A DNA stretch of 5,669 nucleotides from Oscillospiraceae bacterium (GCA_022511485.1 JAFLUJ010000050.1:1-5669); one strand, 5' to 3'. Counted from the first letter of the stretch, positions 1 to 4,729 are shown. Program-made: numbers and translations. Notes: generated by a model from the letters alone, not told the origin.

Positions 1-12
1 CAAGGACGGTCT
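1..12 (-). terminator. Partial terminator arm, probably of tRNA-Leu
   Basis: The first 12 bases are identical to 4748-4759, which form the right arm of the hairpin at 4730-4760. Read on the minus strand, this is the first arm of a hairpin lying 20 bases beyond the tRNA-Leu CCA end. The second arm and any U-tract would fall outside the window, so the assignment rests on the match to the complete copy. Confidence 0.35.
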
Positions 13-16
13 GCCC

Positions 17-32
17 GCGGGGGCTTCCCCGC
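17..32 (-). other. GC-rich hairpin just after tRNA-Leu
   Basis: GCGGGG (17-22) pairs perfectly with CCCCGC (27-32) around a 4-base loop, directly abutting the encoded CCA of the tRNA. There is no T-run on the minus strand after it, so it is more likely a processing or stabilising hairpin of the tRNA precursor, or part of a repeat (see the 13-30/249-266 pair), than a terminator by itself. Confidence 0.45.
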
Positions 33-120
33 TGGTGCCGCTAACCGGACTTGAACCGGTACGGAGGTTAATCCGAGGGATTTTAAGTCCCTTGTGTCTG
101 CCTATTCCACCACAGCGGCA
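33..120 (-). tRNA. tRNA-Leu, anticodon TAA
   Basis: On the minus strand the sequence folds as a class II tRNA. The acceptor strand TGCCGCT (120-114) pairs with AGCGGCA (42-36). The anticodon stem AGGGA/TCCCT encloses the 7-base loop CTTAAAA, whose anticodon TAA lies at 83-85 and reads UUA codons. A long variable arm, as expected for leucine, follows. The T-arm is ACCGG-TTCAAGT-CCGGT. The 3' CCA is encoded (33-35), so the mature part without it is 36-120. A near-ideal promoter lies upstream at 157-185. Confidence 0.97.
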
Positions 121-156
121 AAACTAAAGCAGTGCCTGCGATAACACCCATCCTAT

Positions 157-185
157 ATTATATATCATTACCGCGATTTTGTCAA
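157..185 (-). promoter_or_regulatory. Sigma-A promoter of tRNA-Leu
   Basis: On the minus strand a perfect -35 box TTGACA (185-180) is followed by a 17-base spacer and a perfect -10 box TATAAT (162-157). Transcription should start near 150, leaving a leader of about 30 bases before the tRNA 5' end at 120. Consensus boxes at ideal spacing fit a strongly expressed stable RNA gene. Confidence 0.9.
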
Positions 186-246
186 GAGAAAAAATAAATT
201 TCCTCAGTGCAGTTCCGTAAATCAGCATATTGTTCCTGCGCTTCTA

Positions 247-362
247 TCGGGGGAGCCCCCGCGGGCAATTCGCTGCGGACTTTTTCTGTTAAGGTGACGG
301 AATGACACGGAAGCAAACAAGCTTCTTTTCCGACACCTACGTGAAAAAGGGTCATCCCCCGA
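247..362. repeat. Nested inverted-repeat element in a gene-free spacer
   Basis: The stretch between the tRNA-Leu promoter and the aldo/keto reductase terminator has no credible gene. It does carry concentric complementary arms: TCGGGGG (247-253) with CCCCCGA (356-362); CTTTTTC (280-286) with GAAAAAG (343-349); AGGTG (292-296) with CACCT (334-338); CGGA (298-301) with TCCG (329-332); and GAAGC (310-314) with GCTTC (321-325) around a 6-base loop. Together they give one long imperfect stem on either strand. A competing pairing exists, GGGG (249-252) with CCCC (257-260). It could be an interspersed palindromic repeat or a structured RNA; no promoter was seen for it. A 61-codon minus-strand reading frame (222-407) runs through it but looks spurious. 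Confidence 0.5.
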
Positions 363-392
363 ACCCCTTACTAAAACTTTTATATATTTTTG

Positions 393-419
393 AAAAAAGA
401 GGGCCATGCCCTCCTTTTT
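393..419 (-). terminator. Bidirectional Rho-independent terminator after the aldo/keto reductase
   Basis: GAGGGC (399-404) pairs with GCCCTC (408-413) around a 3-base loop. On the minus strand it is followed by six T (398-393) and lies 13 bases after the reductase stop codon, so it should end that transcript. The plus strand has five T at 415-419, making it formally bidirectional. Confidence 0.85.
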
Positions 420-426
420 GTTTATA

Positions 427-1602
427 TTATCGTATCATAAATTTGCGGGCGGCGGCGATACCGATCTTATAGTGGAGGGGTCTGAGCTCCCGGTCGGCTT
501 CCTTTAATTTTTCCCGTATACTGATATGCTGCGGACAATGCTGCTCACACTTTCCGCAGCCAACGCACTGGGAGGCGAAACCGGGTTCTTTTCTCATTCC
601 CATGTTCTGTGCAAACTCAAAACGTGCGGGATCCTTTTTCTCCATATACATAAGATTATAATAATAGAAGTTGCCAGGGATGTCCACTCCCTTGGGACAT
701 GGCATACAGTAACGGCAGCCGGTGCAGCCGACCTTTTCGCGCTCGCGGATGATCTGTTTGATCTGCTCGACTATCTTGAAGTCCTCTTCTGTTAAATGTC
801 CCGGCTCGGCGTCTGAGGCGATACGGATATTTTCCTTCACCATATCCTCGGAGTTCATTCCGGAAAGGACGCAGGTCACTCCCGGCTGATCCCACAGCCA
901 GCGAAGTCCCAGCTCGGCGGGTGTATAGCCCTTGCTGTCGGCGGCAAGCGCTTCCCTGGCTTTATCCGGGAGATCCACCAGCTTTCCGCCGCGAAGCGGT
1001 TCCATAATAATAACGGGGATACCTTTTTCCGCTGCTGCCTCAAGTCCTTTTCTTCCTGCCTGAGTATGCTCGTCCAGATAGTTGTACTGTATCTGACAGA
1101 AATCCCAGTCATAGGCGTTAAGAATTTTCAGGAACATTTCCGTTTCTCCGTGGTAGGAAAAACCGATATTGCAGATGCGCCCTTCTTTTTTCCGACTGCT
1201 TATCCAGTCCTCGATACCGATGGCTTTAAGGTTTTCCCATTCAGCAATATCAGTAAACATATGCATCAGATAGTAGTCGATATATTCTGTGCGGAGACGG
1301 GTAAGCTCATCGTTGAAGGTTTTGTTGACCGCACTCGCGGAGCGGGTCATATACTGGGGAAGCTTGGTGGCGATATAGACCTTGTCACGGCATTTGTTTT
1401 CCTCCAGTATCCTGCCGAGACACGCCTCGCTTCCGGGATAAATATAGGCAGTATCAAAATAATTGACGCCGTTTTCGATAGCAAGAAGGACTTCCTTTTC
1501 CGCCTTTTCATAGTCGATGGAATTTCCCTTTTTGGTGAATCTCATACAGCCGTATCCAAGCTGTGAGATCTGGTTTCCGTAACGGTCATTTCTGTATTTC
1601 AT
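427..1602 (-). CDS. Aldo/keto reductase with C-terminal ferredoxin-like 4Fe-4S motifs
   Basis: A predicted cytoplasmic NAD(P)H-dependent oxidoreductase of 391 residues; the substrate cannot be read from sequence. The N-terminal 270 or so residues are an aldo/keto reductase barrel with the catalytic tetrad visible: Asp50 and Tyr55 (FDTAYIYP), Lys80 (ATKLP) and His114 (LMHMF). The SGM segment at 247-249 fits the cofactor-binding end of the barrel. The C-terminal region adds two cysteine clusters, C293-x2-C296-x2-C299-x2-C302-P and C346-x2-C349-x2-C352-x3-C356-P, the ferredoxin-like pattern of the anaerobic iron-sulfur aldo/keto reductase subfamily. The start is the ATG at 1602, because AAGGAGA (1617-1611) lies 8 bases upstream; an in-frame ATG at 1638 has no such site. 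Electron transfer between flavodoxin or ferredoxin and a carbonyl substrate is plausible but inferred. Confidence 0.93.
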   Translation of the reverse strand: MKYRNDRYGNQISQLGYGCMRFTKKGNSIDYEKAEKEVLLAIENGVNYFDTAYIYPGSEACLGRILEENKCRDKVYIATKLPQYMTRSASAVNKTFNDELTRLRTEYIDYYLMHMFTDIAEWENLKAIGIEDWISSRKKEGRICNIGFSYHGETEMFLKILNAYDWDFCQIQYNYLDEHTQAGRKGLEAAAEKGIPVIIMEPLRGGKLVDLPDKAREALAADSKGYTPAELGLRWLWDQPGVTCVLSGMNSEDMVKENIRIASDAEPGHLTEEDFKIVEQIKQIIREREKVGCTGCRYCMPCPKGVDIPGNFYYYNLMYMEKKDPARFEFAQNMGMRKEPGFASQCVGCGKCEQHCPQHISIREKLKEADRELRPLHYKIGIAAARKFMIR

Positions 1603-1610
1603 ATCCGTAC

Positions 1611-1617
1611 TCTCCTT
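1611..1617 (-). promoter_or_regulatory. Shine-Dalgarno site deciding the reductase start
   Basis: On the minus strand AAGGAGA ends 8 bases before the ATG at 1602. It favours that start over the in-frame ATG 12 codons further upstream, which would give residues unrelated to the family's usual MKYR-like N-terminus. Confidence 0.85.
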
Positions 1618-1625
1618 AAGTATTT

Positions 1626-1673
1626 GGCAATACCGCACAAAACAGCGTATTTGGTTATTTGAGCGGTATTGCC
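1626..1673. promoter_or_regulatory. Perfect 11-bp inverted repeat in the reductase leader
   Basis: GGCAATACCGC (1626-1636) and GCGGTATTGCC (1663-1673) are exact reverse complements separated by 26 bases. The nearer arm ends only 9 bases before the reductase ribosome binding site. It could be a two-site operator or an RNA stem controlling translation or transcription. It is unlikely to be the terminator of the upstream amidase gene, because no T-run follows on the minus strand; the plus strand does have TTATTTTTAT after it, but no plus-strand gene lies upstream. Confidence 0.5.
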
Positions 1674-1685
1674 TTATTTTTATCC

Positions 1686-1702
1686 CTGCAATATATTTGC
1701 AG
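1686..1702. promoter_or_regulatory. Small palindrome in an AT-rich spacer
   Basis: CTGCAA (1686-1691) and TTGCAG (1697-1702) flank TATAT. It lies in the AT-rich spacer between the amidase gene and the reductase, upstream of the 11-bp inverted repeat. It may belong to the reductase promoter region, but no convincing -35/-10 pair could be fixed there. Confidence 0.3.
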
Positions 1703-1792
1703 ATATAATGCGATTTAATTTTATAAAATCAATAATTATTATAATCTGTTTGTCAATGATCCCGGGTCAATATTTTCAGCTTTTTGCTTGTA

Positions 1793-2284
1793 TCAGGAGG
1801 CATATTTTCTTGCGCCTAGGATGTGGATACATCTTACCTGTTCATATTCATACAATGTGAGCGGTATCTCAAAGGCATTATTCATATGAGCGGCAATATA
1901 GGGGATCCCGTTCCTTACATCTACAACAAGCAGGCTGTGATAGAATCTTTCCTCATTGCCCAGCTGGATAAGGTCTCCTTTTTTTGCTTCGCTTAACGGT
2001 ACGGTTTTTCCGAAAGGACCGATGTCCTTATTGTTTATAAGAAATTTATTAAGATACTCCACACTTGTCCATGCGGCCGCACGGTCATCGGGAGAGTTAT
2101 AATACCAGCCAATATCGGGTGTATAATTCATAACTGCTCCCCCTGCATAAAGACACTGGGAAATAAAATTTGTGCAGTCGCCTCCGTTTTTGTCAAAGTT
2201 ATAGTAAGCAGGATTTCTTGAATACGCCCATTTTTTTGCATATGCGATCTCTGCTGAAATGTCCAGAGGATATTCAATAAGCAT
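1793..2284 (-). CDS. Amidase_6-type putative amidase/cysteine hydrolase
   Basis: The 163-residue product matches the Amidase_6 (amidase domain, PF12671) family, relatives of NlpC/P60 cysteine hydrolases that are thought to cleave amide bonds, possibly in cell-wall peptides. The N-terminal YAxxWAYSRNPxYYxFD stretch (15-31) leads into GGDCTNFISQC (34-44), whose Cys37 is the likely nucleophile. The YHSLL segment (115-119) supplies the likely catalytic His116, and AAHMNNAF (131-138) is the usual late family motif. No signal peptide or membrane segment is visible, so unless it is exported by another route it would act inside the cell. The ATG at 2284 is preceded by AAGGAG (2299-2294) at 9 bases. 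It is flanked by long spacers (139 bases before, 190 after), so it is probably its own unit or read through from the phosphoesterase. Confidence 0.88.
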   Translation of the reverse strand: MLIEYPLDISAEIAYAKKWAYSRNPAYYNFDKNGGDCTNFISQCLYAGGAVMNYTPDIGWYYNSPDDRAAAWTSVEYLNKFLINNKDIGPFGKTVPLSEAKKGDLIQLGNEERFYHSLLVVDVRNGIPYIAAHMNNAFEIPLTLYEYEQVRCIHILGARKYAS

Positions 2285-2325
2285 TACTGTATTCTCCTTA
2301 TTATTTTATGCTAAGACAATATTCG

Positions 2326-2341
2326 GGACGGTATGCCGTCC
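2326..2341. other. GGACGG/CCGTCC hairpin
   Basis: GGACGG (2326-2331) pairs with CCGTCC (2336-2341) around a 4-base loop, between the phosphoesterase and amidase genes. Neither strand has a clear T-run after it, so it is either a weak terminator of the phosphoesterase or a leader hairpin of the amidase mRNA. Confidence 0.45.
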
Positions 2342-2375
2342 TCATAACACTGTCCTGATACAGTATATGCTTTTC

Positions 2376-2420
2376 AGAAGATAGAGGTTAGAGGTATCCC
2401 TTCTATCTTCTAACTTCTAT
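2376..2420 (-). repeat. Tandem heptamers with complementary arms after the phosphoesterase
   Basis: On the minus strand three 7-base units, ATAGAAG, TTAGAAG and ATAGAAG (2420-2400), start 3 bases after the phosphoesterase stop. They are followed by their complement, TCTAAC and TCTATC with a TCTATCTTCT arm. Two exclusive stems are possible: a perfect 10-bp stem (2376-2385 with 2402-2411), or a 6+6-bp stem with one mismatch using the first two heptamers. No T-run follows, so a standard terminator is not supported. Confidence 0.6.
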
Positions 2421-2423
2421 CCT

Positions 2424-2906
2424 TTAAACACCTACATCTGTTACATTCATGAATAAGCCGTTTTCGGTTATATCTATATATCCGTAGGACGGCTTGTTTC
2501 CATCTCTTGGAAGGCGGCAGCTTCCGGGATTCATTATATCTATACCGTCCTCGCAGGATATGTACCTTTCGTGGGTATGTCCGAAAAGAACAGCATCGCA
2601 GTCGTTGTCCATTGCTATGGAACGAAGCATTTCCGTACCGTCCTTGACGCCGTACCTGTGACCGTGGGTGCAAAAAATACGGTGTCCCTCTGCTTCCACT
2701 ACAAGAGTTAAGGGAGTGCCCATTCCGAAATCACAATTTCCATGGACGCTTCTAAGGTCGATATCCGGGTATTTCAGGCGGATACTCTGGATCTCCGTCT
2801 CTCCGTCTCCGAGATGGATAAAAATATCCGCGTCTTTATTGGCACTGATTATTTTTTCGAGCTGCGCCGACGCACCGTGAGAGTCGGACATGACAATTAT
2901 CCTCAC
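2424..2906 (-). CDS. YfcE/MJ0936-family metallophosphoesterase
   Basis: A 160-residue cytoplasmic phosphodiesterase of the calcineurin-like superfamily, small YfcE/MJ0936 branch, using a two-metal centre, probably Mn2+. All metal-binding motifs are present: SDSHG (Asp8, His10), HLGDGE (Asp34), HGNCD (Asn57), THGHRYG (His81) and FGHTH (His110, His112), and the family's NPGS motif is at 126-129. The length equals that of the family. Family members hydrolyse phosphodiesters such as bis-pNPP; the physiological substrate is usually unknown. The start is the GTG at 2906, because a full AAGGAGGT (2922-2915) lies 8 bases upstream and the MRIIVMSDSHG start fits the family. An ATG at 2914 is in another frame and stops after three codons. 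Confidence 0.94.
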   Translation of the reverse strand: MRIIVMSDSHGASAQLEKIISANKDADIFIHLGDGETEIQSIRLKYPDIDLRSVHGNCDFGMGTPLTLVVEAEGHRIFCTHGHRYGVKDGTEMLRSIAMDNDCDAVLFGHTHERYISCEDGIDIMNPGSCRLPRDGNKPSYGYIDITENGLFMNVTDVGV

Positions 2907-2914
2907 AAAAACAT

Positions 2915-2922
2915 ACCTCCTT
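2915..2922 (-). promoter_or_regulatory. Full-consensus ribosome binding site for a GTG start
   Basis: AAGGAGGT on the minus strand sits 8 bases before the GTG at 2906. It immediately abuts an out-of-frame ATG (2914-2912) that opens a three-codon reading frame ending in TGA at 2905-2903, overlapping the GTG. Confidence 0.8.
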
Positions 2923-2934
2923 CATATACTATAA

Positions 2935-2961
2935 TTGAGTTCTGTTTATAAATATTATAAC
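2935..2961 (+). promoter_or_regulatory. Weak promoter candidate for the small-gene cluster
   Basis: TTGAGT (2935-2940) and TATAAC (2956-2961) are separated by only 15 bases, which is short for sigma-A, so support is weak. They lie in the divergent spacer between the phosphoesterase and the five-gene cluster, where a plus-strand promoter is expected. A sporulation sigma factor could use other signals here that I cannot verify. Confidence 0.25.
2954..2959 (-). promoter_or_regulatory. Extended -10 promoter candidate for the phosphoesterase
   Basis: TATAAT on the minus strand is preceded by TG at the extended -10 position (TGTTATAAT). No good -35 box lies 17 bases upstream. It would give a leader of about 40 bases to the GTG start at 2906. 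Confidence 0.45.
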
Positions 2962-3021
2962 ATATGCTTTAAAAGAAAGAAAGAGTAAATTGAAATTTTT
3001 TTATCAGAAGGGATAATTTTT

Positions 3022-3273
3022 ATGGCAAACATCAATGTAACAGCGGAGCAGATGGATAAGCTCATGGGCATCGTAAGCTCCAAACTGGGGATACCCAAGG
3101 AAAATCTTAAAAAAGACCTTGAACAGGGAAAATTTGACAGCGCTTTAAAGAACATGAAGCCTGCGGACGTGGCAACATTCAATCAGATGGTAAATAATCC
3201 GAAGATGCTTGAAAAGTTTATGTCTACCCCTCAGGCTCAGGCGCTTTATAGCAAGCTGACGGGCGGCAAATGA
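3022..3273 (+). CDS. Small helical protein of unknown function, first gene of the bofA cluster
   Basis: An 83-residue, lysine-rich soluble protein with no signal peptide or membrane segment. It appears fully helical: a first amphipathic segment at about 6-21 (TAEQMDKLMGIVSSKL), a link, a segment at about 26-45, and a segment at about 48-80 ending in TPQAQALYSKLTGGK. Similar short proteins recur in Ruminococcus-like Clostridia as hypothetical proteins; I do not recognise a characterised family. The ATG is preceded by GAAGGGA (3007-3013) 8 bases upstream. Being first in a plus-strand run that ends in yaaL-bofA, it may act in sporulation or at the membrane, but that is inference from position only. 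A 73-base spacer separates it from the next gene, so it may be partly independent. Confidence 0.85.
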   Translation: MANINVTAEQMDKLMGIVSSKLGIPKENLKKDLEQGKFDSALKNMKPADVATFNQMVNNPKMLEKFMSTPQAQALYSKLTGGK

Positions 3274-3280
3274 TCCGAAA

Positions 3281-3302
3281 GCTGACAGTAAAGGCGGTCA
3301 GC
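3281..3302 (+). other. Hairpin in the spacer after the first cluster gene
   Basis: GCTGAC (3281-3286) pairs with GTCAGC (3297-3302) around a 10-base loop, 8 bases after the stop codon of the 83-residue protein. No T-run follows, so it is more likely an mRNA-processing or stability hairpin than a terminator. It falls between the first gene and a second gene that has a poor ribosome binding site. Confidence 0.35.
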
Positions 3303-3346
3303 CACGCTTTGTGACGCGCTGCCTGAAATACATTATATGACTGGCG

Positions 3347-3715
3347 GTGAGCACTCTGGACGATATTGCAGAAAAAATACAATCCCTCCTTGATGACGAG
3401 GAGAGTATGAATCAGATCAGGGAGCTTGCCGCCATGTTTTCCTCCGGAACGGGGGAGGCTTCCTCCGCTCCTTCCGTTGGCAGCGGTACGGAAAGCTCCG
3501 ACACGCTTCCGATAAACCCTCTGGCGGTCATGCAGCTTATGAGTGCGGTCTCCGCCACGGATAAAAACAGCGATCTGCTTAATGCGTTAAAGCCGCATCT
3601 TCATACTGAACGTCAGCAGAAGCTTGAACGGGTACTTAAGCTTCTTAAATTATACAATATTTTTATTACCCTGCGGGAAAACGGTATGCTTAACGATCTG
3701 GAAAATATGCTTTAG
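3347..3715 (+). CDS. Unknown protein, disordered middle and helical C-terminus, bofA cluster
   Basis: A 122-residue soluble protein of unknown function. A helical N-terminus (about 2-32, STLDDIAEKIQSLLDDEES onward) is followed by a Gly/Ser/Thr-rich, probably disordered linker (33-53) and a helical C-terminal half (about 57-122). The conserved-looking core is LKPHLHTERQQKLERVLKLLKL (81-102 region), a cationic helix I associate with hypothetical proteins of spore-forming Clostridia; no domain name is known to me. The start is taken as GTG 3347. It has only a weak GGCGG-like site almost touching it, and the frame is blocked by TGA at 3338-3340, so the only other option is CTG 3341. It lies 21 bases before the next gene, suggesting cotranscription and a shared role. 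Confidence 0.82.
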   Translation: MSTLDDIAEKIQSLLDDEESMNQIRELAAMFSSGTGEASSAPSVGSGTESSDTLPINPLAVMQLMSAVSATDKNSDLLNALKPHLHTERQQKLERVLKLLKLYNIFITLRENGMLNDLENML

Positions 3716-3736
3716 AAAAAACAGAGGTGACATGGT

Positions 3737-4177
3737 ATGTCAGACCAGGGCTTTCTCAGGGCTGAGCAGCGGGTGAGGGAGATGAACAGAATGACCCAGC
3801 AATACGCCGAACGGGGCAACCGTTATATGCAGAATTTAAATTCCGGTCAGACCCGGTTTGAGCCAATGAATAACCGGACCGGACATGGCAGCGGAAATAT
3901 TGATCCTGCCTCCCGTGCGCCGGAAGTTCCGGTACATGAGGACGCGGTGATACAAACGGTACATAATGATACGGATGCTCAGAACGGAAGCTTCGTGAAT
4001 GAAGGCAGCCGTCCGGAGCCTGACAGGAGGAATCCCCGGAATGGCAGCGGACAGCAGGGACTTACGGCTTTCGGCATAGAAAGTGACAAGCTGCTTATTA
4101 TGGCGATTATATATCTTCTTATAAAGGAAAATGCAGATATAAAAATTATTCTCGCACTGGCATATTTGCTTCTTTAG
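3737..4177 (+). CDS. Unknown protein with hydrophobic C-terminal tail, bofA cluster
   Basis: A 146-residue protein in three parts. The N-terminal helix (about 4-30) carries FLRAEQRVREMNRM, and a long polar low-complexity stretch (about 31-112), rich in Asn, Gly, Pro and charged residues, looks disordered. The C-terminal tail has two 11-residue hydrophobic runs, LLIMAIIYLLI (119-129) and IILALAYLLL at the extreme end (137-146), separated by the charged KENADIK. Each run is too short for a normal transmembrane helix, so the tail could be a re-entrant hairpin or a membrane- or partner-embedded amphipathic end; I cannot decide. It may act as a tail anchor. The ATG is preceded by AGAGGTG (3723-3729) at 7 bases. 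Function unknown; by position a possible membrane partner of the BofA-like protein. Confidence 0.84.
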   Translation: MSDQGFLRAEQRVREMNRMTQQYAERGNRYMQNLNSGQTRFEPMNNRTGHGSGNIDPASRAPEVPVHEDAVIQTVHNDTDAQNGSFVNEGSRPEPDRRNPRNGSGQQGLTAFGIESDKLLIMAIIYLLIKENADIKIILALAYLLL

Positions 4178-4200
4178 AAATGAGATAAGGAGGTCATGAA

Positions 4201-4449
4201 ATGAAGTTGTTCACAAAAAAAGACAATACCTCTCAGGAGGAAGATGATTTCCGCAGACAGCTGCTGGAGGATATTAATTTTGTTTCGGAACGTCTTGAAC
4301 GCATACGGGAAAGCTACGACATGACCGCCGAGCCGGAGCTTGTGGACGCACTTATCTATGAGGAAAAAGCTCTGCGGTCACGTTTTGATTATCTTATAAG
4401 AATTGCAAAGGAGAAAAATATAAAATGCAGAATTGGGATACGGGAATAA
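4201..4449 (+). CDS. yaaL: YaaL-like DUF2508 family protein
   Basis: An 82-residue, highly charged, helical cytoplasmic protein that I assign to the DUF2508/YaaL family (PF10704). The pattern is a basic N-terminus (MKLFTKK), an acidic helix (QEEDDFRRQLLEDINFVSERL), then a second helix with LVDALIYEEKALRSRFDYLIRIAKEKNIK, the usual family layout of a two-helix hairpin and a basic end. Its length equals the family's. In Bacillus subtilis yaaL lies directly before bofA, and the same order is kept here, which supports both calls. The role is unknown. AAGGAGGT (4187-4194) lies 6 bases before the ATG; an ATG at 4196 reads only ATG-AAA-TGA. It overlaps the next gene by 25 bases, implying coupled translation. 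Confidence 0.82.
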   Translation: MKLFTKKDNTSQEEDDFRRQLLEDINFVSERLERIRESYDMTAEPELVDALIYEEKALRSRFDYLIRIAKEKNIKCRIGIRE

Positions 4450-4718
4450 TATCAGGACTTAACCTTGCAGAGCTGATCTTTTACGCTTCCGGAGCGATAT
4501 GCGCCATCGCGGTTCTTGTCTACTATATGAAAGCCGCCAAGCCTGTCCGAACGGCTCTTATCGGTATGCTCAGCGGAGCAGCGATGCTGATCGCGGTGCA
4601 TTTTTTCGGCGAAAAGATCGGACTTGCTCTCCCTCTTAACGGGGTGACTGTTTTTGTGTCCCTTGTTCTTGGCGCTCCCGGAGTAGCGGCAATGTGTCTG
4701 ATACAAAATTTCTTTTAA
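4425..4718 (+). CDS. bofA: BofA family pro-sigma-K processing inhibitor-like membrane protein
   Basis: A 97-residue integral membrane protein of the BofA family (PF07441). In B. subtilis, BofA sits with SpoIVFA in the outer forespore membrane and holds the protease SpoIVFB inactive until sigma-K is needed. The family's C-terminal signature is clear: FFGEKIGLALPLNGVTVFVS (60-79) followed by LGAPGVAAM (82-90), matching the typical lplN and LG-PG-a motifs. Predicted membrane segments lie at about 14-34 and 43-60, with a further hydrophobic stretch at 67-95. The length slightly exceeds the 87 residues of the B. subtilis protein. The start ATG lies inside the yaaL end, with AAGGAG (4408-4413) 11 bases upstream. 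Many Clostridia keep BofA-like proteins, sometimes without a full sigma-K checkpoint, so the exact target here is inferred. Confidence 0.85.
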   Translation: MQNWDTGIISGLNLAELIFYASGAICAIAVLVYYMKAAKPVRTALIGMLSGAAMLIAVHFFGEKIGLALPLNGVTVFVSLVLGAPGVAAMCLIQNFF

Positions 4719-4729
4719 GGGAGACTAAA

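Larger units (their letters stand above)
13..266. repeat. 18-base inverted repeat pair flanking tRNA-Leu
   Basis: Bases 13-30, reverse-complemented, match bases 249-266 at 17 of 18 positions (shared core GCCCCCGCGGGC). The arms lie on either side of tRNA-Leu and its promoter. Either two copies of a family of intergenic repeats sit here in opposite orientation, or they are arms of one element. No transposase is present. Confidence 0.5.

Noticed and set aside
222..407. 61-codon minus-strand reading frame in the spacer
   Set aside because: It lies over the nested inverted repeat and the terminator, is rich in Arg and Ser as expected from chance translation of repeats, has no family resemblance, and its start falls in the terminator stem.
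1..426. Riboswitch or T-box leader for the reductase or tRNA
   Set aside because: No conserved riboswitch core or T-box sequence could be recognised, and the element lies downstream of the reductase, not upstream.
1066..1566. 166-codon plus-strand reading frame
   Set aside because: It is antisense to the aldo/keto reductase, which has full catalytic and cysteine motifs; the opposite frame shows no domain.
1718..1765. Promoter for the reductase on the minus strand (TTGACA at 1756-1751 and nearby TATAAT)
   Set aside because: The boxes lie only 7 bases apart and no other pair reaches an acceptable spacing, so I could not fix a promoter.
2400..2420. CRISPR array
   Set aside because: The repeats are 7-base tandem units without spacers, and no cas gene is present.
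4452..4706. 84-codon minus-strand reading frame opposite bofA
   Set aside because: It is antisense to a gene with a clear BofA signature and has no ribosome binding site or family features.
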